From assembly GCA_002438065.1 (NCBI GenBank), contig DJSP01000016.1, positions 1 to 29,998 of the forward strand: a stretch of DNA of 29,998 nucleotides, given 5' to 3'. The DNA comes from Caryophanales bacterium UBA6331. GTDB lineage: Bacteria > Bacillota_I > Bacilli_A > RF39 > UBA660. The notes beneath the pieces were generated by a model. The model was given only the letters and a program-made list of their open reading frames with translations. It had not been told where the DNA came from and did no database searches. Below are positions 1 to 7,170 of the stretch, piece after piece. The position numbers and the translations under genes were made by a program. Every line of letters starts with the position of its first letter. Positions within the stretch are counted from its first letter, which is position 1.

Positions 1-10
1 AAAATTGGAG

Positions 11-38
11 AAAATAAAAAATCTTCCTAAAAGGAAGA
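11..38 (-). terminator. Rho-independent terminator of the E2/CAT-like gene
   Basis: Read on the minus strand, the stem TCTTCC / GGAAGA (33-38 with 22-27) closes a 5-nt loop and is followed by a T-rich run (21 down to 11). It lies just after the stop of the minus-strand gene ending at 51. Confidence 0.75.
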
Positions 39-50
39 AATATAGGCATA

Positions 51-905
51 TTAACGTAATTTGATATCATATATTGTATTAGCACTGTTTTCTAAAGTTT
101 CAGGATTTTCAAAAAGATATTCTAATAATTTAAGAGATTTTGCAAAGTAAAATCCATCAGCGATTCTCTCATCAATTGTAATTCCAACATCTAACATTTT
201 TCTTATCTTAACTTTACCATCTACTACTTTAGACTCATCTTCAATCTTACCAAAAGTGATTAAAGCCTCATTAGTTCCAAAATCAGTTAAATGATGATAT
301 ATAGCACCGCAATTAATTGAACCTAAGTTAGATAGTAGAGCACTTTGATAATAAATTAAGTTTTCAGTAAGTGATTCTGGAAGTAGATCATGATTATCCA
401 TAAATTTAAATATTTTAATAGCAATATATCTAATAATTTTTGGCATATGACCTAAAACATTTATTAAATCATCAGTGTCATTTGTTTTATTGTGTCTTAA
501 ATTACTTACTTTCTTACTCGTTTTTTCACTAATTGATTTTAAATTATCATCTTTTTCAATTTTTATAGATGTAAATACTTCTTCAGAATGATCAGTGAAT
601 TCTTTTTTAGCTACAAAACCAAGAGAAATATATTTACGATCATAAAAAGTTTTATTAATTATAAATCTATTAAGTAAAGGTCTATTATAAATTAATTTTC
701 CTATAGCAATACAAAAAGTATGAAAATATGTTAAATTTTCATATTCTTTTTTCTTTTTTAATTTGTTAACATATTCAACTAAATTAGTAACATCTATTTT
801 TGCTGATATATATACATCGGAATCACATCTTTTTGGCATAATTTCTAACATTAAAGTATGCATTCCATCTAAATTTTTAACTTTAATTCCATCTCTTCTA
901 TTCAT
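51..905 (-). CDS. E2/chloramphenicol-acetyltransferase-fold protein, catalytic His replaced by Glu
   Basis: The protein of about 284 aa resembles the catalytic domain of 2-oxoacid dehydrogenase E2 acyltransferases and CAT. The C-terminus aligns with the family signature DHRxxDG followed by a helix and an ENPE/NPE segment, but reads DERIADG (Glu at residue 246 when counted from the chosen start). That Glu stands where the general-base His should be, so acyl transfer by the usual mechanism is doubtful. No lipoyl or peripheral-subunit-binding domain is present and no dehydrogenase genes are adjacent, so it is a stand-alone protein. A longer frame begins at TTG 917, but that TTGGAG is better read as the ribosome binding site 6 nt before ATG 905, which I take as the start. 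An extended -10 promoter lies upstream and a terminator follows. The fold assignment is fairly secure; the function is unknown. Confidence 0.75.
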   Translation of the reverse strand: MNRRDGIKVKNLDGMHTLMLEIMPKRCDSDVYISAKIDVTNLVEYVNKLKKKKEYENLTYFHTFCIAIGKLIYNRPLLNRFIINKTFYDRKYISLGFVAKKEFTDHSEEVFTSIKIEKDDNLKSISEKTSKKVSNLRHNKTNDTDDLINVLGHMPKIIRYIAIKIFKFMDNHDLLPESLTENLIYYQSALLSNLGSINCGAIYHHLTDFGTNEALITFGKIEDESKVVDGKVKIRKMLDVGITIDERIADGFYFAKSLKLLEYLFENPETLENSANTIYDIKLR

Positions 906-926
906 TTTATTCTCCAATCTTAAAAA

Positions 927-956
927 ATTATAACATATAACAAAATTATATGTCTA
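927..956 (-). promoter_or_regulatory. Promoter for the E2/CAT-like gene
   Basis: On the minus strand TAGACA (956-951) is followed after 18 nt by TATAAT (932-927), preceded by TG to give an extended -10 (TGTTATAAT). It sits about 20 nt upstream of the ATG at 905. Confidence 0.6.
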
Positions 957-982
957 TTTTCTAAGCAAAATTTATAAATTTG

Positions 983-991
983 TGCTATAAT
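983..991 (+). promoter_or_regulatory. Extended -10 promoter element before the 38-aa ORF
   Basis: TGCTATAAT is a perfect extended -10 hexamer, with no good -35. The surrounding ATTTGTGCTATA is repeated exactly before the gene at 22844. It starts a plus-strand transcript diverging from the gene at 51-905. Confidence 0.55.
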
Positions 992-1014
992 AGGTTTGTT
1001 GGATGGAGGGAATT

Positions 1015-1131
1015 ATGAAAGTTTATAAAAAAGAATTACCTAAAAACGTTAGAAAAATGTTTAAATATGAAAAAGGTGTTAAGGTAAAAGTTTTAAATAG
1101 TTTATACTATGGAAATAAGAAACAAAAATAG
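1015..1131 (+). CDS. Small basic protein of 38 aa, unknown
   Basis: The ATG at 1015 follows a strong GGAGGG site (1005-1010) at normal spacing and an extended -10 at 983-991. The frame runs 38 codons to TAG at 1129-1131. The product is lysine-rich (begins MKVYKKELPKNVRKM) with no cysteine or membrane segment, and no family is recognised. A short dyad followed by a T run overlaps its end, so promoter, ribosome binding site, ORF and terminator form a self-contained unit. That arrangement is the main reason to call it a gene; its length alone would not support it. Confidence 0.5.
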   Translation: MKVYKKELPKNVRKMFKYEKGVKVKVLNSLYYGNKKQK

Positions 1132-1140
1132 TTTCTTTTT
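1117..1140 (+). terminator. Probable weak terminator after the 38-aa ORF
   Basis: AAGAAAC (1117-1123) and GTTTCTT (1131-1137) form a 7-bp stem with a 7-nt loop, followed by more T. The stem is AT-rich, so termination may be partial and could allow read-through into the regulator at 1185. Confidence 0.45.
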
Positions 1141-1184
1141 TCGTATGAGTTTGGTAAATTATATATAGTTTGGGATGATGTTTA

Positions 1185-2279
1185 ATGGATACAAGTAAAT
1201 TTTCAAAATTTATAAAAGAATTAAGATTAGAACGTGGGCTTAGTCAAGAACAACTTGCTAATGAATTATTTGTTCATAGAACAACTGTTAATAAGTGGGA
1301 AAATGAAGATATTATTCCTCTTAATGATAAATTAATTTTAATTGCCAATTTTTTTGATGTTTCCATCGATGAATTATTAAATGGTAAAAGAAATGAAAGA
1401 AATATTGATACAACATCTACTAATAATACTTTGGTCACTCTAATTAAATCTAAAAGTAGAAGTAAGAAAGTTATTATATTTTTAGTTATTGGATTATTAA
1501 TTGTATTATTAACATTTTTACTTTATTATTTTGTGAGTACTTATAATTCAGTAAAAGTTTATATGGTTTATGGAGAAAATAATTCTGTCAAAACTAGAGA
1601 TGGATTACTAGTTATGAATAAAGAAAAAGTTTATTTTAGACCTGGTAATTTTTATGATAAGAAAGATAATTTAATTAGTGTTGATATCATAAGATTGTAT
1701 TATTATGATGAGAACGAGAATGAGGTGATATTATTTACAGGAAGTTCACATGAATTATTAATGGAATTAGAACAGTCTCAAGAAACATTTATGAACTTAA
1801 TAAATAATAAAAAGGAATTTTATCTTGATGCTTGTTATAATAAATCTTGTACTAAAATTAAACTTGATTACTTTAATGATTTTAAAAATGATAATTTGAT
1901 GGTTAATAATTTGAATAATGAAAGTATTGTTGGAGTAAGTACTAAATGTAATAATAAAGATGATTTAATAAAAGGCTTAATTAAAAATGGTTTTAAGCAT
2001 GACAGTGAAATTGGTTATTACTATTTAAAGGAATATGATGTAGAATATTATTATTTTCCAAAGAAAAATATGATAAAGATTATATATGAATTGTTTGATT
2101 CTAAACATTTTTCGTTAAATGTTTATTTAGATAAAAATTTGTTTAAACTACATAATTATCAAGAGAATACTGATTTATCGATAAATATTAATGATATATC
2201 TAACAATAATTATGACATTTATTTAAGATATTATAATAAATATTTATCCAAGTATTTTGAGGATTTTTTAGAGGTGTGA
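1185..2279 (+). CDS. XRE-family regulator with a transmembrane segment and extracytoplasmic domain
   Basis: This 364-aa protein has an N-terminal helix-turn-helix of the Cro/CI (XRE) type at about residues 9-62 (core LSQEQLANELFVHRTTVNKW). A basic linker follows, then one strongly hydrophobic segment near residues 95-117, and about 245 residues predicted to lie outside the membrane. The C-terminal part is rich in Asn, Asp, Lys and Tyr and matches no domain I recognise. The layout suggests a one-component membrane sensor that binds DNA and reads an envelope signal. The same architecture recurs at 9158-9832. The neighbour downstream is a secreted protein that could be its target or its signal; this is inference from adjacency. 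The upstream ribosome binding site is weak (GGGATGATG). The gene ends in TGA within the arm of its own terminator. Confidence 0.8.
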   Translation: MDTSKFSKFIKELRLERGLSQEQLANELFVHRTTVNKWENEDIIPLNDKLILIANFFDVSIDELLNGKRNERNIDTTSTNNTLVTLIKSKSRSKKVIIFLVIGLLIVLLTFLLYYFVSTYNSVKVYMVYGENNSVKTRDGLLVMNKEKVYFRPGNFYDKKDNLISVDIIRLYYYDENENEVILFTGSSHELLMELEQSQETFMNLINNKKEFYLDACYNKSCTKIKLDYFNDFKNDNLMVNNLNNESIVGVSTKCNNKDDLIKGLIKNGFKHDSEIGYYYLKEYDVEYYYFPKKNMIKIIYELFDSKHFSLNVYLDKNLFKLHNYQENTDLSININDISNNNYDIYLRYYNKYLSKYFEDFLEV

Positions 2280-2301
2280 ATGACTTTCACTACCTTTTTT
2301 T
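2272..2301 (+). terminator. Terminator of the XRE-transmembrane gene
   Basis: AGG plus GTGAA pair with TTCAC plus CCT (2272-2280 with 2286-2295, one asymmetric bulge) around a 5-nt loop, followed by a run of seven T. It overlaps the stop codon at 2277-2279. Confidence 0.65.
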
Positions 2302-2343
2302 GTTTAGATGCGTTATTGTTGAACTAGGAAAGGAGTGTGATGT

Positions 2344-3105
2344 ATGTTTAAACTAGTGAAGTTATCTTTATACCTTATTTGTGCATTATTTGTAATTAAT
2401 GTATTAAGCATTAATGTCCATGCAGACAATGTATACTATACAAATGAGAATGGGGTTAGTATGACAGAAGAACAATACAATTTCTTAGGTGAGTTATATT
2501 TTGATGGCTATCAAGAGTATATTACTCAAGATAAGTTTAATAAGTATTTAACTATGGGATTATATGATGAAAAAGTTATTAAGAAAGAGACTGAAGATTT
2601 TGAAACTGGCGTGGAATCACCTCAAGCCTTAATTCATGAAACGACAGCGAAAAAATTGACTCTTGCTTATGCTTGCAGTGGAAAATATTGTACCATGGTT
2701 ACTACACTGGAATGGAAAGGAACTCCAAAGGTAATTAGTTATGATGTAATTGGATCATATTTATATGGTGATATATCACGCGTTATAACGCCTACTACTA
2801 TTTTATACTGGTCTGGGGAAGCAATTGAATATACTGATCGTGTATATTATGGTAATGGATATGGTTGTACAGCTTTATTACAAAATAGTTCAACAGCAAT
2901 GACTATATCTCAAGATACAGATGTTTATGTAAATGGCGATGGAACTTTTTATTCTTCATATCAACATGCAACTAAGAAGATAACATTAGAAACTAGCAAA
3001 AAATATACAACAGGATATGGTGGATATGGCGGTGTATTCTTCTTCTATGGATCTGCTGTCGGAGTCTACGATCAAATGGGTGGTGTAAATGTACACTTAT
3101 CATAA
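2344..3105 (+). CDS. Secreted protein of unknown function
   Basis: This 253-aa protein begins with a clear signal peptide: a short basic start, a hydrophobic core and a likely cleavage after VHA at residue 27. The mature part has paired cysteines (ACSGKYCTM around residues 110-119), many aromatic, Thr and Gly residues, and a Gly/Tyr-rich end (TGYGGYGGVFFFYG). This suggests a beta-rich extracellular domain. I do not recognise the family. The ribosome binding site AGGAAAGGAG is strong. Its base composition is visibly less AT-rich than its neighbours, and it uses codons such as GGC, GTC and CTC that are scarce nearby, which hints at transfer or at high expression. It stands between a membrane-anchored regulator and a strong terminator. 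Confidence 0.75.
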   Translation: MFKLVKLSLYLICALFVINVLSINVHADNVYYTNENGVSMTEEQYNFLGELYFDGYQEYITQDKFNKYLTMGLYDEKVIKKETEDFETGVESPQALIHETTAKKLTLAYACSGKYCTMVTTLEWKGTPKVISYDVIGSYLYGDISRVITPTTILYWSGEAIEYTDRVYYGNGYGCTALLQNSSTAMTISQDTDVYVNGDGTFYSSYQHATKKITLETSKKYTTGYGGYGGVFFFYGSAVGVYDQMGGVNVHLS

Positions 3106-3106
3106 T

Positions 3107-3232
3107 ATGCCCGAAATAGATGTGCTTGGTTGTCCTTTAGCCGAAAAGAAAAAGGTCGTTCGTTTAAATGATATCTTCAATAAAAACTGGACAATGGTTT
3201 TTACTAGAAGCGATGTAGAAAGGCGCTTCTAG
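3107..3232 (+). CDS. Possible 41-aa ORF directly after the secreted protein
   Basis: An ATG one base after the stop at 3105 opens a 41-codon frame (begins MPEIDVLGCPLAEKKK) ending at TAG 3230-3232 inside the terminator arm. The codons are as GC-rich as those of the gene before it. There is no separate ribosome binding site, so translation would depend on coupling. It may equally be untranslated 3' sequence or the remnant of a longer gene. Confidence 0.22.
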   Translation: MPEIDVLGCPLAEKKKVVRLNDIFNKNWTMVFTRSDVERRF

Positions 3233-3240
3233 TTTTTCTT
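3203..3240 (+). terminator. Strong Rho-independent terminator
   Basis: A perfect 10-bp stem ACTAGAAGCG / CGCTTCTAGT (3203-3212 with 3224-3233), an 11-nt loop and a T-rich tail to 3240. It closes the secreted-protein transcript. Confidence 0.85.
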
Positions 3241-3273
3241 TGTGAAATTTTTCTTTATGAAGATACATATTTG

Positions 3274-3282
3274 TGATATGAT
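3274..3282 (+). promoter_or_regulatory. Extended -10 promoter of the lipoprotein-ytxGH operon
   Basis: TG followed by TATGAT at 3277-3282 forms an extended -10 element shortly before AGAGGG (3288-3293) and the ATG at 3300. The -35 region is poor. Confidence 0.45.
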
Positions 3283-3299
3283 TATTTAGAGGGATATAG

Positions 3300-3947
3300 A
3301 TGAAGAAAATAATTATATTAATATTAAGTATTGCCTTATTATGTGGTTGTACTAAAATTGATAATAATAATATAGAACAAATTATAAATAAAGTTATATC
3401 TAGTAAAAGTAATAATGCTAATCAATATAAAAATGGTTATAAATTTTATTTACCATCTAATTTAATAATTGATAAAATTAATGAAAGAAATATAGTGTTT
3501 AGAGAAGATGATCTTAAGTATTATATGTTTGTAGATATTGTTAGTTATTATCATAAAGTAGAAAATAGTTATAAAGTTAAAGATAATGCTTATATGAGTA
3601 AGTTAATTAATTATGATAATAAGAGTGGGTATATTGAAATAAATGAAAAAAATGATAAATATCTAATTGAAATAATGTATAATTATGCTAAAATAGAAGT
3701 GATAGTAGATAGTAATAATATTGCTAACGCTATTGCAAATAGTTTAATTATATTATCTTCTGTAGAGTATAATGATGATATTGTTGCAAACTTACTTGAG
3801 GAAGATGTACTTAACTATAGTGAAGAAAGTTTTAATATATTTGAGACTAATTCAAATGATTCTAACTTTTTAAAGGTAGTTGAAGAATATGATAATTATA
3901 ATGAAGATGAAGTACCAGATTATGATTTAATAAAGGAGAATAACTAA
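3300..3947 (+). CDS. Putative lipoprotein, unknown function
   Basis: The 215-aa product has a short basic N-terminus, a hydrophobic core and a lipobox-like LCGC with the acceptor Cys at residue 17, consistent with export and lipidation. The rest is rich in Asn, Asp, Lys, Ile and Tyr, and ends in an acidic tail. There is no recognised domain. It is the first gene of a tightly coupled set: its TAA overlaps the ATG of the next gene (TAATG at 3945-3949). The good AGAGGG site and upstream -10 support the start. In view of the partners (YtxG and YtxH) an envelope role is likely, but no more can be said. Confidence 0.75.
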   Translation: MKKIIILILSIALLCGCTKIDNNNIEQIINKVISSKSNNANQYKNGYKFYLPSNLIIDKINERNIVFREDDLKYYMFVDIVSYYHKVENSYKVKDNAYMSKLINYDNKSGYIEINEKNDKYLIEIMYNYAKIEVIVDSNNIANAIANSLIILSSVEYNDDIVANLLEEDVLNYSEESFNIFETNSNDSNFLKVVEEYDNYNEDEVPDYDLIKENN

Positions 3948-4822
3948 TGAGTGTTTTTAAGAAAATAAAAGATGTATTATTTGATATTGAAGAAGATGAA
4001 GAAGAAACTACTTATGAGAAAAAAAGTATAGTAAAGGAAAGTAATCCAATAAAAGAGGTTAAAATGCCTGTTGAAGATAAGGATGATGATGTTGTTAGTG
4101 AGCCTCCTAAAAAGACAAGTAATTTTAATTTTCCTTTAGATTTTGATGATGATTTACCAACTAGAAGTGATAAAGATTCAAGTGTTAATAAACGTAATAG
4201 TTATTCACAAACAAGTAGTAGTAGTTTTTTTGATGATGATTATGATGTACCTAGAAGAAATAGAGATGAATATGTTGTAAAAGAGCCAGAAAGAAAGAAG
4301 GAACAACCTAGAGATTATTCTAAATTCTTACAATCAAAGAAAGAAGAAAAGAAAAAAATATTTACACCATCTCCTGTGATTTCGCCTGTTTATGGAGTTT
4401 TAAATCAAAATTACACTAAGGATGATGTAATTATTAAAACTGATACTGGAGTAAAAGGACCAAGTTTAGAAGATGTTAGAAAAAAAGCGTATGAAAAGAA
4501 AAAAGAAGTAGAAAATAAAAAGGTAGAAGATGAATTTGCTGAACCTTTAAAGACATTAGATGAAATTCTTATAAGTAACCAAGAAATTCAAAAGGAAAAA
4601 ATAATAGAAAATGATGTTATACCTGAAGTTCCTGAAGAAATTACTAAAGCTGAATTTATAAGTGAAAATGATAAAGTTGAAGCTACTGCTGAAATGCCTA
4701 AAGTTGAAGACAAAAAAAGTGAAGTAGAAACAAAAGATGATGAAGATGATACTTTAGAAAAAGATTTATTTAACTTAATAGATTCTATGTATGAAAATAA
4801 GGATGAGGAGGAAGAAGAATAA
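3947..4822 (+). CDS. Acidic, largely disordered protein, unknown
   Basis: This 291-aa protein starts with MSVFKKIKDVLFDIEEDEEE: an amphipathic, possibly membrane-associating helix followed by an acidic stretch. Most of the remainder is low-complexity, full of Glu, Lys, Asp and Ser, with no predicted globular core. The exceptions are a more ordered central piece around residues 137-185 (contains SPVISPVYGVLNQNYTKDD) and a C-terminal helix-like segment (LEKDLFNLIDSMYENKDEE). The pattern of short conserved-looking motifs in a disordered chain resembles scaffold or division-associated proteins such as the SepF N-terminus, but there is no SepF domain. It overlaps both neighbours by TAATG junctions, so it should be made in fixed ratio with the lipoprotein and the YtxG-like protein. 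Confidence 0.75.
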   Translation: MSVFKKIKDVLFDIEEDEEETTYEKKSIVKESNPIKEVKMPVEDKDDDVVSEPPKKTSNFNFPLDFDDDLPTRSDKDSSVNKRNSYSQTSSSSFFDDDYDVPRRNRDEYVVKEPERKKEQPRDYSKFLQSKKEEKKKIFTPSPVISPVYGVLNQNYTKDDVIIKTDTGVKGPSLEDVRKKAYEKKKEVENKKVEDEFAEPLKTLDEILISNQEIQKEKIIENDVIPEVPEEITKAEFISENDKVEATAEMPKVEDKKSEVETKDDEDDTLEKDLFNLIDSMYENKDEEEEE

Positions 4823-5112
4823 TGACATTAATGGAAATATTACCTGTTATTATTTATATTTTACTTATTATTTTATTAATTATAGGTATTATTTTAGGAA
4901 TAAAACTTATAATTACAATAGACAATTTCAATTATTTAATAGATGATGTAACTAAGAAAGTAAAAAGTTTAGATAAGGTATTTAATGTATTTGATTTATT
5001 TACCAATAAAATAGGATTTCTTACTGATTATGTTGCTAATTTTGTAAAAGGAATTGTTAATAAAATTGTAAGTTTAAAGAAGAGAAAGGAAGAGGAAGAA
5101 GATTATGAGTAA
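4822..5112 (+). CDS. ytxG: YtxG-like membrane protein (DUF948)
   Basis: This 96-aa protein has one N-terminal transmembrane helix (about residues 6-31, nearly all Ile and Leu) and then an amphipathic helical region with a basic and acidic tail (KKRKEEEEDYE). Size, topology and position immediately before a YtxH-type gene match the DUF948 protein YtxG of Bacillus, where ytxG and ytxH form a general-stress operon. Here the stop of this gene overlaps the start of ytxH by 8 nt, and its own start overlaps the previous stop as TAATG. The symbol rests on architecture and gene order, because the sequence itself is too short and simple to be decisive. Confidence 0.7.
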   Translation: MTLMEILPVIIYILLIILLIIGIILGIKLIITIDNFNYLIDDVTKKVKSLDKVFNVFDLFTNKIGFLTDYVANFVKGIVNKIVSLKKRKEEEEDYE

Positions 5113-5512
5113 AAAAGGTGGATTATTTGCAGGACTTGCAGTAGGAGCTACATTAGGATTATTATTTGCACCAAAAAAGGGTGAAGATACTAGAAAGGAT
5201 TTAGTTAATAAGATGAAAAATCTTTGGGAAAAAGCTAAAGATATAGAATATGATGATGTAAAAGAATCTATTGAAAAATCTATTAATGAAATTCAAAAAG
5301 AATTAAAAGATTTAGATAAGGAAAAAGTAGTTTCTATTGTTAAGAAAAAGGGAAAAGAAATTGAAAAGAAAGCTAATGATTTATATAATTTAGCTATTGA
5401 AAAAGGAACTCCTGTTTTAGAAAAAGCTGCGTCTGATGTTAGAAAGAAAACTATTGAAGTTTTAAATGAAACTGTTGCTAAATTAGAAAAAGCAGAAAAT
5501 AAAGCAAAATAA
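5105..5512 (+). CDS. ytxH: YtxH-like general stress protein
   Basis: The 135-aa product opens with a Gly/Ala/Leu helix followed by LFAPKKGEDTRKDL at residues 21-34. This is the hallmark of the YtxH family (hydrophobic glycine-rich segment, then APxxGxxTR). The rest is a long charged amphipathic helix rich in Lys and Glu, probably a coiled coil. YtxH proteins are small membrane-associated proteins of unclear biochemical role, induced by stress in Bacillus. This is the last gene of the 3300-5512 operon and is followed by a terminator. Confidence 0.85.
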   Translation: MSKKGGLFAGLAVGATLGLLFAPKKGEDTRKDLVNKMKNLWEKAKDIEYDDVKESIEKSINEIQKELKDLDKEKVVSIVKKKGKEIEKKANDLYNLAIEKGTPVLEKAASDVRKKTIEVLNETVAKLEKAENKAK

Positions 5513-5543
5513 AAGTAACTTTTTATAAGTTATTTTTTATTTT
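5511..5543 (+). terminator. Terminator of the lipoprotein-ytxGH operon
   Basis: AAAAGTAACTT (5511-5521) pairs with AAGTTATTTTT (5527-5537) around a 5-nt loop, with one G-T pair, and runs into a T-rich stretch. The next 100 nt show no gene. Confidence 0.6.
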
Positions 5544-5651
5544 GGTTGATAATAAATTTTGCAATTACTAATATTTTTAGTGTTCTTAAATTATTGGAAA
5601 TGTAATATATAATTGATACAATAATTTTGATAGTTTTGAAAAAAATATGTT

Positions 5652-6295
5652 ATGGAAAATAAATTTAAAATGACAAAAGCTGATAATATTTTTTTGCTAA
5701 AAGAAAGTTAATAGATAACATTTATAAAAGCGTAAACTTGGAGGGAATAGCTGTTATTTTTGCAGGTACATATTCATTTATGACCAATGTTAATACTGGT
5801 AATATTTCAATTGATGATATGTTAATACTTAAAGGGCTTAAAAACGCATTGGAATATGTTTTAAATACTATAGATGAAGAATTAACGGTTGATTATATAA
5901 AAAAATACATTTTCAGGTATGTAAATGATAAAATATTTTCTACTTGGAGATTTTAGAGATAAAGTTGTTGGTGTAACTAGAATCTCTTAGAGACCTAGAT
6001 TACCAATTGAATGTAATTATTAAAGTGAATTAAAAAATATAATGTTAATTTCAAATGAACTAGATTAATGTATAAGATTTTTTTTTGGATTCAAAGAAGT
6101 CAAATGTTTTTAGATGGAAATAAAAAAGTGGCGAATTTAGTTTCTAATAAAGAAATGATAAGATGTGGACAGAGAATTATAACTGTTCCAGTAGAAAAAT
6201 TGGTGAGTATTGTATTATTAATTATTTATTATGAGACAAATGATATGAAAAAAATTAAAAACTGGATTAGAAACAATTGTGTTGATGATATATAA
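5652..6295 (+). pseudogene. Decayed Fic-family gene
   Basis: Three pieces in shifting frames read as one Fic protein of about 210 aa. Piece one starts at ATG 5652 (MENKFKMTKADNIFL). A one-base frameshift near 5697 leads into a stretch that begins AKRKLIDNIYKSVNLEGIA and runs to TAG 5956. A further shift gives GDFRDKVVGVTRIS, an in-frame TAG, then RPRLPIE. The last piece (6068-6295) carries the Fic core as RSQMFLDGNKKVANLV (family form QMFxDGNKRTAN, a common variant of HPFxDGNxR) and the usual downstream helix with PVEKL and YYETND. At least two frameshifts and internal stops make it non-functional. Fic enzymes transfer AMP or similar groups to proteins and are often toxins. No antitoxin-like gene adjoins. 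Confidence 0.8.
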
Positions 6296-6349
6296 TTTAC
6301 TAAATTTAAATTTTATTGTATTTTGATTTAAATTTTGTTGAATTTTGAA

Positions 6350-6381
6350 TTGACTATTAAATGTGCAAGTGTTATTATAAT
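6350..6381 (+). promoter_or_regulatory. Promoter of the Thr-rich surface protein
   Basis: TTGACT (6350-6355) is followed after 17 nt by TATTATAAT (6373-6381), and then GGGGGA (6393-6398) before the ATG at 6406. The same TTGACT-17-TATTAT layout occurs on the minus strand at 21931-21959. Confidence 0.65.
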
Positions 6382-6405
6382 TTACAAGTTATGGGGGAAT
6401 GACTT

Positions 6406-7137
6406 ATGTATGAAAGTAAAAAAGAAAAATTTGATTGGAAAGGATTAATAATTAAAATTCTTATTATACTTGCTGTCTTAATATTATTTTTAATGATATT
6501 TCCATTAGGTGGTAAAAAGAAAGATAATTATAGTGATAGTTTTAAAAATAATTTAACAAAATTAAAAGATGTTGGTGATAGTTATTTTGATAATGATAAT
6601 TTACCTAGTGAAGTTGGAGATTCTATTAAAGTATCTTTAAAAGATTTAATTAATAATAAAAAAATTGATACTTTAAAAGTTGGTAAGACTACATGTAATG
6701 AGGATGATAGTTATATTAAGATTGTTAAAAAATCTAAAGGATATGAACTTGAAACTACATTAATTTGTGGTGATGAAAAAAATACTTCTTATAGTTATTT
6801 AGGATGTATTGATAATTGTGAAGGAGAAACAACAACTACAACAGCAACTACCACTACTACTAAAAAAACTACAACAACTACTAAGAGGGTTACTACAACA
6901 GTAAAACCTACAACAACAACAACTACGCAAGCAAAATTTGCTGTAATCTTTAATAGAAATATGGGATCAGATGTTACTACTGTTTATGTTAATAAATATA
7001 GTATAGTTGGAAAACCTGTTGATCCTGTTAGAGAAGGCTATGTGTTTGCTGGTTGGTATTTAGATGGAGAATTATATGAATTTAATACGCCAGTTAAATC
7101 AAATATAGTACTTATTGCTAAATGGGTAAGAAAATAA
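6406..7137 (+). CDS. Membrane-anchored surface protein with Thr-rich stalk and one InlB B-type repeat
   Basis: This 243-aa protein has a short cytoplasmic N-terminus and one uncleaved hydrophobic helix (about residues 14-32). A folded domain of about 100 aa with two Cys pairs follows (TTLICGD and YLGCIDNCEG lie near its end). A Thr-rich linker (about 140-176) could act as a stalk. The C-terminal 65 residues form a single InlB B-repeat/Listeria-Bacteroides repeat (FNRNMGSD, REGYVFAGWY, KWVRK at the very end). B-repeats are usually in tandem near a C-terminal anchor; here a single copy sits at the tip of an N-terminally anchored protein. Ligand unknown. It has its own promoter and converges with uvrB on a shared terminator. 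Confidence 0.8.
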   Translation: MYESKKEKFDWKGLIIKILIILAVLILFLMIFPLGGKKKDNYSDSFKNNLTKLKDVGDSYFDNDNLPSEVGDSIKVSLKDLINNKKIDTLKVGKTTCNEDDSYIKIVKKSKGYELETTLICGDEKNTSYSYLGCIDNCEGETTTTTATTTTTKKTTTTTKRVTTTVKPTTTTTTQAKFAVIFNRNMGSDVTTVYVNKYSIVGKPVDPVREGYVFAGWYLDGELYEFNTPVKSNIVLIAKWVRK

Positions 7138-7170
7138 AAAAAGTTAGAATTTAATTATTCTAGCTTTTTT
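7136..7170. terminator. Bidirectional terminator between the surface protein and uvrB
   Basis: A 14-bp imperfect dyad (AAAAAAGTTAGAAT with ATTCTAGCTTTTTT) around TTAATT provides a T run on each strand. It overlaps the last codons of uvrB, whose stop is at 7160-7162. Confidence 0.8.

Noticed and set aside
5738..5956. Independent small gene of 72 aa
   Set aside because: Adjacent frames continue the same Fic protein on both sides, so it is a fragment of a pseudogene.
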